Source of the DNA: Dryocosmus kuriphilus
Taxonomy: Eukaryota; Arthropoda; Insecta; Hymenoptera; Cynipidae
Reading direction: 5' to 3'
NCBI GenBank assembly: GCA_038277395.1
Contig: CM076192.1
Coordinates: forward strand, 201,066,161-201,130,160
DNA length: 64,000 nucleotides
Of the stretch, positions 1-11,272 are shown one piece after another; the first letter of the stretch is position 1, and every line of letters begins with the position of its first letter. Under the pieces are notes generated by a model. It worked only from the letters and a program-made list of their open reading frames with translations, was not told the origin of the DNA and made no database searches. A program made the position numbers and the translations under genes.

Positions 1-1385
1 AGTTATTCGTGAAGTATCTTATTAAATACAAACAAATGCACTTTTCAGTAAGACTATGCGAGGTACAAGAAGATATTAACAAGCAGAATTGTTAACCCAG
101 GAAGGACCTACAGATTTGCTTCAAACTATTGTTTGATCCAGCGCATTATTTACTCATGAAACGTTTGCTTTAATCAAAATATACATTACTATAAAGTTAA
201 TAAGAAAGTTAGTCAGGGTTATTACAAGATCTGCCCGCTACACAGGCACATTTTCATCATGTTTCTCACGCTTACCAGCCGATGAAAATATATCAAAAAC
301 GAGACTTCCTTAATCTTTTACGTAGTTTGGTTGAAAAATGCAATTTTTATATTCCCAACAGAGCAGGTATTAGTTTTATGTAAAATTTAACCCACCGCCC
401 CAGCTTTCATCAAATATCCACACTTTGTGACCCGCTGAATGAGAAAAAACGGTTTTTATAAAGGAGCCTGTCTGTCAGCTGTCCTCGTTATCGTCGCCGT
501 TGTTATCGCCGCGTCGTCTGTTAACGCGATAACTTTTGTAAAAGTCGTCAGATTGGATTGCGCTTCGGCACACTTCTTCACGGACCAAAAATAAAGGACG
601 AGTTCGTTAACCACCCAGTTTTAAATCTTGTTTGACACACTTCTGTAGAATTACATACTTTCTAGACTTGTGTGATTGCCACCCTGGCGAGAAAATTTAT
701 TATAAGACATAAAGTATTGAATACTTTTACTTAAAGGCTCTTTGAGTACTTACTGAAAGTTCCCTTTAAAGGATGATACAGTTTATATATTTAAATATTA
801 ACTTGAAGTAGCGGTTGTGGTTTTATCCATCAAAAGCGGTTTTCACAAAATCAAAAAAATCATTTTTCGTGCAAACTATTCTAAATACGAAAAAATTGTA
901 ATTCTATTATTTAAACTCTATTTTCTGGTGAAAATACGCAAAAAAAAAAAATATTAAAAAGTAAAATAATTTACCTGAAAAATATGTACACTTTTGCTTT
1001 TGACCATTTTTTATAATAAGACTAATCGTTCTACTTTTGAGAATCGAAAACCGGCATTGCGGAAATATACAAAAATGTAGAAATTCAAAAAATACTTTAC
1101 TAATCGACAATGGATTTAAAAAAAAAAATAATTAATTGTCGAACGCGAAGCGCGAGTGTCGTGATGAGAATTTATTCCTTAGGGCCGATAGAACCCTAAG
1201 TAAAATAACATTGTTTCTAATTTTTAACAAAATAAAGTTTTATTAATTTCACTAAAAGTTGGTGCTTTGAAGTGTTGAGACCCAAATAGCGAAAAACGAG
1301 CACGAAGTGCGAGGACCAGTAACATGCGAGCGGGAAGCGCGTGATGTGAGTATGCGAACGTAGTGAGCAGATTTGTATGCTACAG
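1..1385 (-). repeat. Interspersed repeat 'family A', minus orientation (two abutting pieces)
   Basis: Piece one runs from the window edge to about 345 and piece two from about 350 to 1385. Recognisable blocks are a GTC/GTT-rich stretch (480-530), a block reading GTTAACCACCCAG and, near 1140-1160, the palindromic motif GCGAAGCGCGAG. The same blocks recur in order at 9.0, 14.4, 18.4, 26.6, 27.8, 42.7 and 44.1 kb. No coding potential is visible. A segment at about 610-790 is shared only with the copy near 19.3 kb, which suggests a subfamily. Confidence 0.7.
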
Positions 1386-1399
1386 TTTGAAACATCAAC

Positions 1400-2152
1400 G
1401 GAGCTTTTTATTAATCGAATTGAAGTTTTGTTCTAAAAAATATAGTAGGATTGTTAATAGTCGAAGCAATTAATCTTGAATGTTGACTTTCCTTGCGAAT
1501 TTTCCTCAAACCATGACGTCTAGCAAGAATCGAATCCTGAGTATTGACATCTGTCCCTCTAAGGTTTTTTCCCAGAAGCCCAGCCTATCTCCTATTATTA
1601 TGCAATTCCAAAGCAGTGTTTCTTAACTTTTTAATTGGATTTTCATTCAATATTTCCTTTTCATCAGAAAGTACGCTTTCCAGGTCCCCTACATATTTCG
1701 ATTTTGTCATGCAAACGGTGATGCTGCCCTAGTCGGCATTCACACAAATCACGTGCGGGTTTTTCTCAAGAAAGTATTTAGTTCGTATTTAGTATTTAGC
1801 TCGCTTGAACGTTGTTAACAATTTCTATCATTCTCTTCGCCTTAATATTAGTTGCGCAGTTGACGAAGACCCTACCGAGCCTCAAAATATCCTGCACAGG
1901 GTCGGGAATTTGAACACCCGCCAAATTCATATGCCGAGGATCTTTCTCTTCTTTTTCAAAAATTTTGTGCAAATGTAAATTTCGTTTCTTACCATTAGTT
2001 TGCTTTTCAACATTCCCATTTTCTGGCATATAAAATTCCAATTTCTTTTTTAATTTGAAAAGATTAGGTTTTAAAAAATTAACATTGTTCGAGAGATACT
2101 TGATAAGTAAATTTAGCATTGAAGTTTTAAACTTACTCAATGTCTCTTTCAA
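1400..2152 (-). pseudogene. Penelope-like element reverse transcriptase, N-terminal fragment
   Basis: Read on the minus strand, 2152-1796 encodes a lysine-rich region ending in QIPDPVQDILRLGRVF, which resembles the N-terminal 'iLsLG..F' block of Penelope-like elements. A second frame from 1710 encodes LESVLSDEKEILNENP. After an in-frame TAG at 1587-1585 it continues with ARRHGLRKIRKES and LIASTINNPT, which match the Penelope RT blocks 'YGLPKIHK' and 'RPIVSxxxSPT'. The rest of the RT and the GIY-YIG endonuclease are missing, because the copy is cut at the family A repeat near 1385. Frameshifts and the stop mark it as dead. The family call rests on motifs only. Confidence 0.65.
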
Positions 2153-2159
2153 TTTTTTA

Positions 2160-3000
2160 TTGCAAAATTTACTATGAAAACTGAAACATTAAATGTTCTA
2201 TCTAGAAGAATATATTTTCAGGCAAAACACTTCTCCTTCTACATTCAACTAAAAATCACTTTTGAAGTATGCGGTCTCTTAACTTGTGACTGACACAACA
2301 CGCAACTTTAATTTTCTTGGAGGCTTTAGGACCATGTGCAAATTTAAATACTCTAAAAAACGTGCTGATGAAAAAAAGTAACAAAGACAAAATAAGTAAG
2401 TAATCCACAACGAGAAATGAACACCATTCCTGGTCACACAAAGTTAAGTAAAGAAGATTTATAAACTTTCTATACAAAGAACACTCTTTTAACGTCCAAA
2501 TCAAAAACGTAAAAAGTTTTGAAATAAAAAACAACTCCTCGGTAAAATTTGGGACAATCAAGCTAAACATTTGAAAAGACTTCCAGCAAAATTTAAACAA
2601 GAAAAACAAGAAAAAGAGGAACGATAAGTTGGTTGCCTTTATAAGAAAGTTGCATGAACATCGAATCGTTGGTATGCTTTGTAATTCGTCCTTGGTTGGC
2701 TTTTTAAGCAAAGTGGAAGCAAAAGGAGACGAGGGAAAGGAAAAAAAGGAAGGGAATTTGGTTGGTTGCCTTGCTTTTCCGTCCTCTTTTTTTGTTTTTC
2801 TTGTTTGAATTTTGCTAGAAGCCTTTTGAAGTGTTTTGCTTGATTTGGCCAAATTTATTCACAAAGTTGTCTTTTATTTGACAACTTATTTTTTAGTTTT
2901 TGATCCTTTTCTGTTTCTAAAGTTCTTGGTTTTCAGTTTTGAAGTGTTTTGACGTTTTTGAGGTTTTTAGCGGTACCGATAAGTTTGAGGTTTTTCATCT
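2160..3000 (-). repeat. Penelope-like terminal repeat region (pseudo-LTR)
   Basis: About 570 bp of this stretch (2430-3000) is homologous to 25,610-26,230. Both contain the block ATGAACRYCGAAWCGTTGG, a GAAACGTTGG-type motif seen at Penelope-like element ends. The homology stops at position 3000, exactly where the putative gypsy LTR begins with TGTAAC. A long minus-strand reading frame across 2256-2852 is F/L-rich and is not supported as a gene. Confidence 0.45.
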
Positions 3001-5293
3001 TGTAACAACATTTATGTACGTCTTATGACGCCGCGTTTCGCCAGCCGTCGCGTTCACAGGTCCAGAGAGTTCACTAAATGAAATCGAATGGGTTATTTGT
3101 TTCTGCAGTTATAAAATTTAAGTTTTGGGTTTATTTGTTGCACTTTCAGCGCTCCCAAAATTATTGGTACATTTTGAGATGGGTTACTGAAATTCTGTTT
3201 ACTGGATCCTGTCCAGCAGATCGAGCCCAATAAGAGAGGGTGGATCTATCGTTGGCAGAGAAAATCTTTAGAGATGAAATTCTCCCAGGACCTGATGTCA
3301 ACGAGGGCAGGCGACTATATGGAGCTTAGGTTTGAACGTTTCATACTTATTTTCTCGATATTAATAATCCTCGATGCGGATTAGATTGTGGGAACCCAAG
3401 AGCGCAAGACGAGTTCACGTACGGTCGTTCAGAAGCCTGCTGGACCCTGGACATATAGAAATTGGTTATCCCCAGTTCATTTTAAAACAGATCTCTTTCT
3501 GGTGTATTTACAAACTTTATTCTTAAGACATCCACAGAAAAAACTTTGAAAGGGTATGCCGAATGAAAAAAACCCTCTCACATACATTTTATGCGCATTA
3601 AGTATGTCACGGCGTATGCCAGTCGCAGGCACGCCCACAGACTTGCTATAGAGGTGATGGTTTCCCCACTACGCTCCCCGCCATGCGCTACTAGCACCGG
3701 CTGGTTATTTAATCAAGAAGCGCAACGCAAAGCAGACAGTTGAGTCGGGTGTGACTCACCGAGCATATCGGCGAGCTCTCACCCGTTGAAACTCATGCCT
3801 TCTCCCTACCAATACGCGCTCTTACTGTAGGCAGTAGGTCGTGGGAACTGCAAGTAGTAAGTGCTCCTACACCTCCCGTTCCCCAGGACCGACCTGCTTT
3901 CCCGACCTGACCGACCGAACCGAGTGTCCTGTTCTCTTGGACACTGGGCGCTCTCATGGCCGCGCGAAACTAGCGCATACGGTGATCAGTGGGTACTCCC
4001 ATGGTCCCCCTTGTGAACCGTGACGTACTTCCTGATCGACCAATCCGGCGACTGTAAACGGTTCTCGTGGTTAATGGACGCTTCTATGTGCACCTGAAAA
4101 TAGTGCATACTGGGATCAATGTGTGCTCCTATGATCCCACCTTGTCACCTGATACCGAGATCCTGACCGTCCGACACAGCGACGGTGTACGTTTCTCGTG
4201 GTCATTGGGCGCTCCCAGTCCAATGGGAACCTATTGCATACCAGGATCAATGAATGCTTCCACGGCCCTCCCTTGTCACCCGAGATCGACTTCCGGATAG
4301 ACCGACTCGGCGACGGTGTACGGTTCTCGTGGCAAATGGGCGCTCCCATGGCCACGTGAAATTAGTGTGTACGGAAATCGATGGGCGCTCACACAGCTTC
4401 CCTTCGCTAACCGAGTACGAATTACCGACCGAATCCACCTTGCACTGCCTCTCGTCGAAATCAGGAGCCCGACGAGCATCCCCGTGGGCAGGGTAGCGAA
4501 CACTACGAGTTACGATGGGAATCCCATACGCATAGGCCACTAGGTTTGCGGACCCTCCTCTCTGACCGTACCGAAGTCTATATTGAAGAGAGTGAGGCAC
4601 TCCTGAGTCAAAGCGCACTTCTCCAAGGCCTTGCCCTACGAGCATGGAGTCATTGCTTATTCTGTACTTGCAGGGCCCGGATGGACGTGTAGCGAGAGGG
4701 AGAAACACGCCGACATCGCCATCCGCGCTTGCCCATGAAAGCCAACAGCGACACGCACCTACGCCGTACACACACTCGCGCACACATCCTTGTAAACGCT
4801 ACATAGCCATTCACACAAACACAAATTTAACTCACACACTACACTACGCCGTCACCGTCTTGCACACACATGTACACTCATCCTTGTAAACTTGACACAA
4901 CCGGACACCCGATCTCGTATGTAACGCACACACAACACACACTGCATTCCACCGTTATAGCCGCACACGCACACGCCCATTCTTGTACACGAAAACAACC
5001 ATACAGCCGAATATATATGTAACACGCGCTCAGCATCACATACCCTATGCCGGCATCATAACGCATTTGAGATTGTAACGTTCTGCAAAATCGATATTCA
5101 CCACATTCACATATGCTCATAACCACACACACACACAATACTTTAGAATTGTAATCTTATAGGATTAATAAAAAATCCTTCTACGTTTGTACTCAATGAA
5201 AACTGTCTAGTTGGCATAAAATCTGACCCTGGATAGGCTGAAGCGTCCGTTAAGGCAACGCAGCAGAAGGTAGAGGAAAAGGAGACCGTTACA
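3001..5293 (+). repeat. Putative 5' LTR of a Ty3/gypsy element
   Basis: The stretch begins TGTAAC and ends GTTACA, a 6-bp terminal inverted repeat of TG...CA type. Directly after it, TGACGCCGGAACAGG (5294-5308) resembles a tRNA-Lys type primer binding site (TGGCGCCCGAACAGG) with two mismatches. Its left edge coincides with the end of homology between two Penelope-like repeats. It holds the 130-bp tandem repeat and a CA-rich tract (4760-5140). No matching 3' LTR exists in the window, so the boundaries are inferred. At 2.3 kb it would be long for this group. Confidence 0.45.
3800..4460 (+). repeat. 130-bp tandem repeat, about five degenerate units
   Basis: The anchor GTTCTCGTGG and its variants occur at 3931, 4061, 4192 and 4323, at 130-131 bp spacing. 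A partial unit precedes them near 3840. Each unit carries GGGCGCTCCCATGG-like and GTGATCAGTGGG-like blocks. The units are GC-rich against an AT-rich background. Several overlapping reading frames cross the array, but they are by-products of its repetition. Confidence 0.85.
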
Positions 5294-5699
5294 TGACGCC
5301 GGAACAGGCTAGACACTTTATGCTAGGTCCGAAGCAGTTTCGTTTCCTCACCACCATCATCCATACCCTTCCATTTTTGGCCACTTCTCTGTCGCACTCC
5401 TGTTATCCCTTCACTCTTATAAAGGGTATAGATTCCGCGGCACACGGATCTAGAGGGTCAGTTCTGACAACTCGCTGAAAGAGATCGTAGAACCGCTCAA
5501 GCTAGATTCCACTCCAGTGTACTCTAAAGCAAAACACAACGAGTGACTACTTTACTCCGCAAGGGTCTACCTTTCCAGATACCACTGAACAGAACCGCAC
5601 ACTTTAGGCAACTGCCGATATTATCGAGTACCGGGAATATCAGTCCACCGAAGGAGTTGATTCTAGGCCTCAAGCATTAAACAGCACAGAGATCGCTGA

Positions 5700-6760
5700 A
5701 CGGGACAGCTTGCTTCATGCTACCGCCGATGATATGTTTTGCCGAGGACATTAGACTATCGAGTGCCGCGAACATTGTACTACCGACCGCCGCTAAAATT
5801 ATAATACCGAGTATATATATAGTATATATAATACAGCTAAAAGTGAGCCGGAACACCAGAATCAAAGATCATGTCCGGAGTATCGTGGGTCTACGAACTA
5901 TAAAAAGAGGAAATCGAGGACGAGCTACAAAGATACGAAATAAACCCACTCGAGGAAGTGTCAGTTCTGCAAAAAAAGGATAGTGACCTTCGTCAAAGCG
6001 AAACCTAACCCTTTTAACCACAAACACTCCGACCCACTGGAATACAAAGAGGACCTCCACCGAACACACGACGTAGGAGACATGCTGGAAGAACTAAATC
6101 AGTCGAGACTAGCAGCTTCGTCACCTCGAACAACCAGCGATAACAACAGAGAAACACAGAACCAAACAACTCCTCCACACCGCCTTCACTAAACTGAAGG
6201 AAAAGAAACCTGTGAGGATCTTCATAGTTCTTTAACGCGAATACTCGAACAAATGCGCAAATGGAATTGCCATTTCAATGGAAAGAACGCCTAAGGGTTT
6301 CTAGAGAGACAGAGGGAACTTCAAGGAGCCTACGATTTCTCAGCCGATCAAATTCTCGGAGGCTTCCCAGAGCTTCCTAATGGAGACGCCTAATTATAAT
6401 AACGCAACTGCGCCGGCACCGTCACTTCACTGCAAGGGTTGTAACCCAATCCGAGAATGTTCAGCTTAGCGCCCTCGGAGTTACGAGAGCTTGACCAACA
6501 AATCTACAACTGAGTCCAAGGGACAAATGAACAAATAACTGAATACGTTGCCTCACTTCCAATACTGATAAGAAGACGTGGTGATTTCACCGCAGAGAAG
6601 ACAATGGAAACATTGAACTACGATATGAAGCCCAGACTACGACCCTACATCCTCTTTCCCGACCTCAGCACATTTGACGAAATCATCCGCAGAGTAGAAG
6701 AAATCCAGGAAGCGCAAGATTAACAAGGACAAGAAGCTAGAATCGACCACAATCCTACTC
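5700..6760 (+). pseudogene. Ty3/gypsy gag remnant, copy 1
   Basis: The start near 5872 reads MSGVSWVYEL followed by a stop, then KEEIEDELQRYEINP, which looks like the SAP-like N-terminus of some insect Gag proteins. Further frames give VKAKPNPFNHKHSDPLEYK (6000-6060) and a capsid-like stretch near 6540-6720 (SLPILIRRRGDFTAEKTME). Multiple stops and frame changes break it. The part from 5708 to about 6400 has a second copy at 8146-8990. The leader between the primer site (5294) and 5700 shows nothing codable. Confidence 0.6.
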
Positions 6761-6799
6761 ACAAACTAGCTCAACAACCAACATCAACGATCGCGCCAA

Positions 6800-7430
6800 C
6801 ATACAACCCTCACGTAGCTTCCTAGCGCTGCAAACAACGCGGCCACATCAGACGAGAGTGCCAAAATGAAGCAAAAAATTTCTGCTTTCAATGCTGAAAG
6901 GACGGAATCATCACTCGTGATTGTTGCTGCAAGAATGGAAACGACAAACGGGCCCGGCCCCAATAGGATCGCAGCCATCCTGATAAATTCCGCCGACAGA
7001 GGAGCCCCAATTTTGATTCAAATACAAATCCGAAAACTCAAATTAAATGCACTGGTAGACCCGGGCTCAGTATACTCCTACGTCAACAAAGAAACAGCCA
7101 GGCGCTGCCTCTGCCGAGGCTAGACCCGACTCGGCAAAAATGCAGTGACCGTGATGGCCGGCGGTACAGCAAGCGTCTCCCGGAGGCTGCCTCTCCGGAA
7201 ATCTACGAGCAATGGGAAAGCTCATAAGCGCAGAAGTGTCCGTCCTTCCCAAACTTTACCACGATTTACTTCTGGGGGTCAACCAGCTTATTGCTTTATG
7301 TTACGATGTCCGCGTTAACGGAACAAAACTCTTCCCACCAAAACATCTCTGCATGTGGGAGGCTTGCTGAACGAAGGACCCATACCGATGATCGAACTTA
7401 GACCAGAGTAGAAAATAATAGCCGAAAAAT
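6800..7430 (+). pseudogene. Ty3/gypsy zinc knuckles and aspartic protease, decayed
   Basis: Two CCHC knuckles are recognisable. The first (about 6820-6855) reads CKQRGHIRREC but has lost its first cysteine to a TCC codon and carries a TAG. The second (about 6880-6925) reads CFQC, a stop, then KDGIITRDC, with the histidine replaced. A protease block follows at 7045-7090, ALVDPGSVYSYVNKETA, where the catalytic DTG has become DPG. From 7130 to 7430 only short broken frames remain. Confidence 0.6.
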
Positions 7431-8135
7431 TCCTAAAAATAGAATTAAGCCGATTAACCGCAGTCAAGATAGGCACAGCACTAGCCAAGCACCAGATCAG
7501 CCTGAAAGAACCCACGCCATTAAAGCATCGCTACCGGCCCAGCAACCCGGCTGTTGAAGTAATAATCGGCGATGAGATCGACGAAATTGTCGAGCGGGAC
7601 GTCATCCAACCATCAAGTAGCCCTTGGATATCACCGATCCCGATCACTCGCCGCAAAGATGGCAGACCAAGATTCTGCATTGACATCCGAAGACTAAACA
7701 AGGTTGGAAAAAGGGGCGCACACCCCGCCCCTCAAATCAATGCCATCTTGGACAAACTCCGAGGAGCAAAATAAGTTTCTTCAATCCATCTCAAAGACCG
7801 CTACTGGAGCGCCCCTCTGACAGAAGACGGCAAGCCTCTCAACGAGTACACAGTGCCCGGAAGGGGATCCTAAGGATTTAATGTAATGCGTCTCGGATTA
7901 AACTCCTCTTCATCCGCATTCCAGAGGCTCTTCGCGAGTATTATAATTCCAGATATGACCCCGACCGACTTTGCTTACCTAGACGACATATTCGTTTGCA
8001 CTAAGACTTTGGAAAACCACATCAAAGTGTTAAAAGCGGTCTTCGACAGACTCGTCGAAGTCGAAATGAGGCCAAACCCAGAAAAGAGTTTCTTCTTCAG
8101 GTCCAAACTGTCAAATTTCAGCCACTTCAACGACA
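7430..8135 (+). pseudogene. Ty3/gypsy reverse transcriptase, truncated
   Basis: Strong gypsy RT blocks in order: PLKHRYRPSNPAVEVIIGDE, then SSPWISPIPITRRKDGRPRF, CIDIRRLNKV, QINAILDKLRGAK followed by a stop, and SSIHLKDRYWSAPL. After a frame change come FNVMRLGLNSSSSAFQRLF and the catalytic YLDD at 7976-7987. It ends in RPNPEKSFFFRSKLSNF at about 8120, where RNase H would follow. The sequence then jumps directly into a second gag copy, so RNase H and integrase are missing. Stops and at least one frameshift make it non-functional. Confidence 0.85.
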
Positions 8136-8145
8136 GAAAGGGGCT

Positions 8146-8990
8146 CGCTTCGGGCAAACCCCGATGTTATGGAGTGCCGAGGACACTAGGCTACCGATTG
8201 CCGCGAACATTGTACAACCGACCGCCCCTAGCATTATAATACCGAGTGACGTGAACATTACACCCCCAAGTGAAGTGATAATTCCACGAAGTGACGCGAA
8301 TGTCACACCACCGAGTGAAATGTACATTCCTTCAAGTGACGCGAACGTTACACAGATATGTAAAATGAACGTTCCACCAAGTGACAAGAACACTCCACCG
8401 GAAATCGCAAACAGCTTAACGTCAGCCGCTTAACGTCAGCCGGAACACCAGAATAAAAAATCATGTCCAGAGTATCGTGGGTGTACGAACTATACAAAGA
8501 GGAACCCGAGGATGAGCTACTCCCAAACGAACTAAACCCACCCGCAGCAGAGGCACTTCTCCACCAAAGGTCAGTTACCTTCGCCAAAGCCAAGCCTAAC
8601 CCTCTTAACCAGAAAACTGCCGACCCACCGGAATACAAACGCATGATATAGGAGACATGTAGGAAGAACTAAATCAGTCGATACTAGCCGCTCCGTCACC
8701 TCGAACAACCGAGCATAGTAACAGAGAAACACAGAACCAAACAACTCCTACACATTACCTTCACCAAATTGAAAGATGAGAACGCTGTGAGGATCCTCGT
8801 CTTTTCTCTACCCGAATGCTCGACCAAATACGCAAAAGGAATTGCCATTTCGATGGAAAGGACGTCTAAGTATTCCTAGAGAGGCTGAGGGAGCTTCAAA
8901 GGGCCTACGATTTCTCAGCCGATTTAATTCTTAGAAGATACCCAGAGCTTCTTAAGGGAGCCTCTCAATTATGATACCGCAACGGCGGGT
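8146..8990 (+). pseudogene. Ty3/gypsy gag remnant, copy 2, joined head-on to RT
   Basis: Homologous to 5708-6400. The region starts with the same GTGCCGAGGACA block and later reads MSRVSWVYELYKEEPEDEL (8463 on), then VTFAKAKPNPLNQK. Before that start it holds a short tandem repeat (8225-8400) of about 45 bp, encoding repeats of the form IPSDANVTPPSE. Copy 1 has lost most of that repeat. The junction after a truncated RT suggests two insertions of the same family or a deletion between tandem copies. Confidence 0.6.
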
Positions 8991-9954
8991 CTTACACTTT
9001 CAAGATACGTACATTTAATAAAATTATTAAATTCATATTTTGTTAAACATTTAAACAAAATTATTTTACCTAAGGCTCCATGGGTCTTAAAGAATACATC
9101 CTCATCAGGACAATCGCGCTTCGAGCTCGAAAGTCAATTTTTTTTTAAATCCATTGTCGATTAGTAAACTCTTTTTGTGATTTTCTAAAGTTTAACAATT
9201 CGAGTTTTCGATTCTTAAAAGTAAAACGGCGAGTCTTATGAAAAATTAGGTGAAAAATTCTACTTGTTAATATTTTCTCATACCTTGCATAGTTTTGCTG
9301 AAAAGTGGATGATCCAGGGCTCCTCCAGAGATATTGCGCTATGAATGGTCATCGCAAAAATATATTACGCGATCCATCCTGGGACTTGTAAAGTGGACGA
9401 ATGATTGGGGGGAGAAATGTATACCTGAATTTCCTGGTTTTAGGCTTCAGAGGCTGTAGACCACATATTTGTTCTAAGCCCCTATTATACAAATTCCATC
9501 TCTCCACTCCTGGACGGAAAAGTTTTTGGTTGGATTTTAAAATGATCCTTGTTTGTTTGTATTTGATAAAAAATTTCGCGAATAACTCAAAAAATATGCG
9601 TATTTACAAAAAAATGAGAGACAAAAAATTTGTAGAACTTTTTGAAGTGAACACCATATCTTTCGCATCTTGCAAAGTTTGGAGAGAAACTTGGATTTTT
9701 TATTTTTAATGACGTTTTCGCGATTAAAGCAAAAAGGATACATTTTACAAAAAATGGTTCAAAAAAATTTGTGAATCTCTTTGGGATGAAAAATTTCACT
9801 CTCTAACGTCTTTTTTTATGGACAAAACCATAACCACTGGCCAAACACCGCTAGTTAACAAACTCGTCCTTACTTCTTGCGCTTTAAAGAAGTATGGCAA
9901 AGCACAATCCAATCCGATTAGACCTTCGAAGGTTATCGTGCGAACAGTGGCGTT

Positions 9955-9987
9955 CCCGGTTCAAATCCGGGCCGAGATAGATTTTTT
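9955..9987 (+). other. tRNA-like T-arm with Pol III-type T tract
   Basis: CCCGG-TTCAAAT-CCGGG forms a perfect 5-bp T-stem and 7-nt loop, includes a B-box like GGTTCAAATCC and is followed by CCGAGATAGA and a run of eight T. No D-arm, anticodon arm or acceptor 5' strand precedes it, because the upstream sequence is family A repeat. It is best read as a tRNA or SINE fragment caught at an insertion junction. Confidence 0.5.
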
Positions 9988-10150
9988 TTCGTTTTTTTCT
10001 AAAGAATTATTTAGACCAGCAGTAGAGTTAAATAAGCATATGAAATTAATTGACTTCTTACTGATTTTATGGCTGTGTATTTTTTTATTAAATCAACTCT
10101 TATACGTTCCTTGAATAAAGTATGCGTGTGATCAAAAAATAGTTTGAAGC

Positions 10151-10690
10151 AAATTTGTAGATCGTTTTAAGGTGAACAATTCTAAATCTTAATATATTTT
10201 CTCGCAACTCAAAGAGTCTTGCTGAAAAGAGAATTTGTTTGATTTAATAAAATATTTCACGAATAACACAAAAACTGTGCTTCTGTTCACAAAAATGATA
10301 GAGAGCAAATTTGTAGATCTTTTTGGGCTGAATAACTTTATTCATTGTCATTTTTTCCGTATCTTGCATAGTTTGGCGGGCAATTTGAGTTTTTGACTTT
10401 TAATAACATTTTCTCGATTAAAACAAAAACCGTGAATTTTATCAGAAAATGGCTAACACAAAATTTGTAGATCATTTTGAGCTGAACAACTATGTTTATC
10501 ATTATTTTTTCGTATCTTACATATTTTGGCAGGATACCAGAGTTTTTTGTTTTTATATAGCGTTTTCTCGATTAAAACAAGAACGGTGCATGTTATAAAA
10601 AAATTGTTAACACAAACTTTGTAGATTTTTTTGAGCCGAACAATTTTGGTTATATATATGCATAGCTTATCCGAAAAACGGATTTCTTGA
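10151..10690 (+). repeat. 154-bp tandem subrepeats inside family A
   Basis: The anchor AAATTTGTAGAT and its variants start at 10,151, 10,307, 10,461 and about 10,613, spaced 152-156 bp. Each unit continues with GAACAAC...TTTCGTATCTTGCAT...TTTGGCGGG...TTCTCGATTAAAAC. The same unit is repeated inside the other family A copies, so it is a structural part of the family. Confidence 0.8.
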
Positions 10691-11242
10691 GTTTGAAAAA
10701 ACAGTTTTGATGTATAAAACCATGACCGTTGGTCAAAAGTGGCTGGTTAACGAACCCGTTCTTTGCTTTTAGACCCTGGAGAAGTATGCCAAAGCGCAAT
10801 CCAATCTGATATTTTTTTCAAAGGTTATCGCGATCACAGGCGCCGACGGGGGCAACAACAATGACGACAACAACGGCAGCAACAACAGCAGCAGGCAGAC
10901 ACCGTCGTAAAAACCTTTTCTTCTAACTCAGGTGTCCCAAAACGTGGAGATTTGATGAAAACTGCGAGGATCAAACTTTACGCAAATCTTATACCTTCCT
11001 TGATGAGAATGTAAAAGGTTCTCAAATGAGTGAAACAATTTCTCAAACGAAGATGTGAAACTTCGCTTAAAGAAAAAAAAAATTCTTCCAAACAAAAGTA
11101 AGCGTCTCTTTGTAGGGTTTCATTAATTTAGTCATTTTGTTGTCCCTCATTATCGTTATCATAATTTTAAATCCTAGATTTATGTTTATTTCATTAATCA
11201 ATTATTATTTATTTTGTATTTTAGATTAAATTCTTTAACTAC

Positions 11243-11272
11243 CTGTTTCCCCCCCTGATCGACAAGATGATT
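11243..11272 (-). CDS. 30-nt microexon of the secreted-protein gene (most downstream seen)
   Basis: The acceptor is TTTTTTCTTTCAG and the donor GTAGTTAAAG. Phase 1 at both ends; it encodes (E)SSCRSGGET. It is paralogous to the 30-nt exons at 12.3, 47.1, 48.1 and 50.6 kb, with matching intron sequence on both sides (11,090-11,365). This copy has diverged most in its second half, where a run of seven G replaces the common CCAAGTGGG type of sequence. Confidence 0.55.

Larger units (their letters stand above)
9000..11035 (+). repeat. Family A repeat, plus orientation, with internal insertions
   Basis: The copy opens at about 9060 with the block ACCTAAGGCTCCATGGGTCT and the degenerate palindrome GCGCTTCGAGCTCG, and ends near 11,010 with TGAGAATGTAAAA. 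It contains a non-family insertion at about 9305-9535. A second interruption at about 9960-10,130 carries a tRNA-like T-arm. It has GACGACAAC-rich sequence at 10,850-10,900. Nothing codable is seen. Confidence 0.7.

Noticed and set aside
2256..2852. 198-residue minus-strand reading frame
   Set aside because: Low-complexity F/L/K-rich sequence lying in a Penelope-like terminal repeat whose second copy (25.6-26.2 kb) does not keep the frame.
4067..4783. Overlapping reading frames of 75-178 residues on both strands
   Set aside because: All fall inside the 130-bp tandem array, which lacks stops because of its higher GC content and periodicity.
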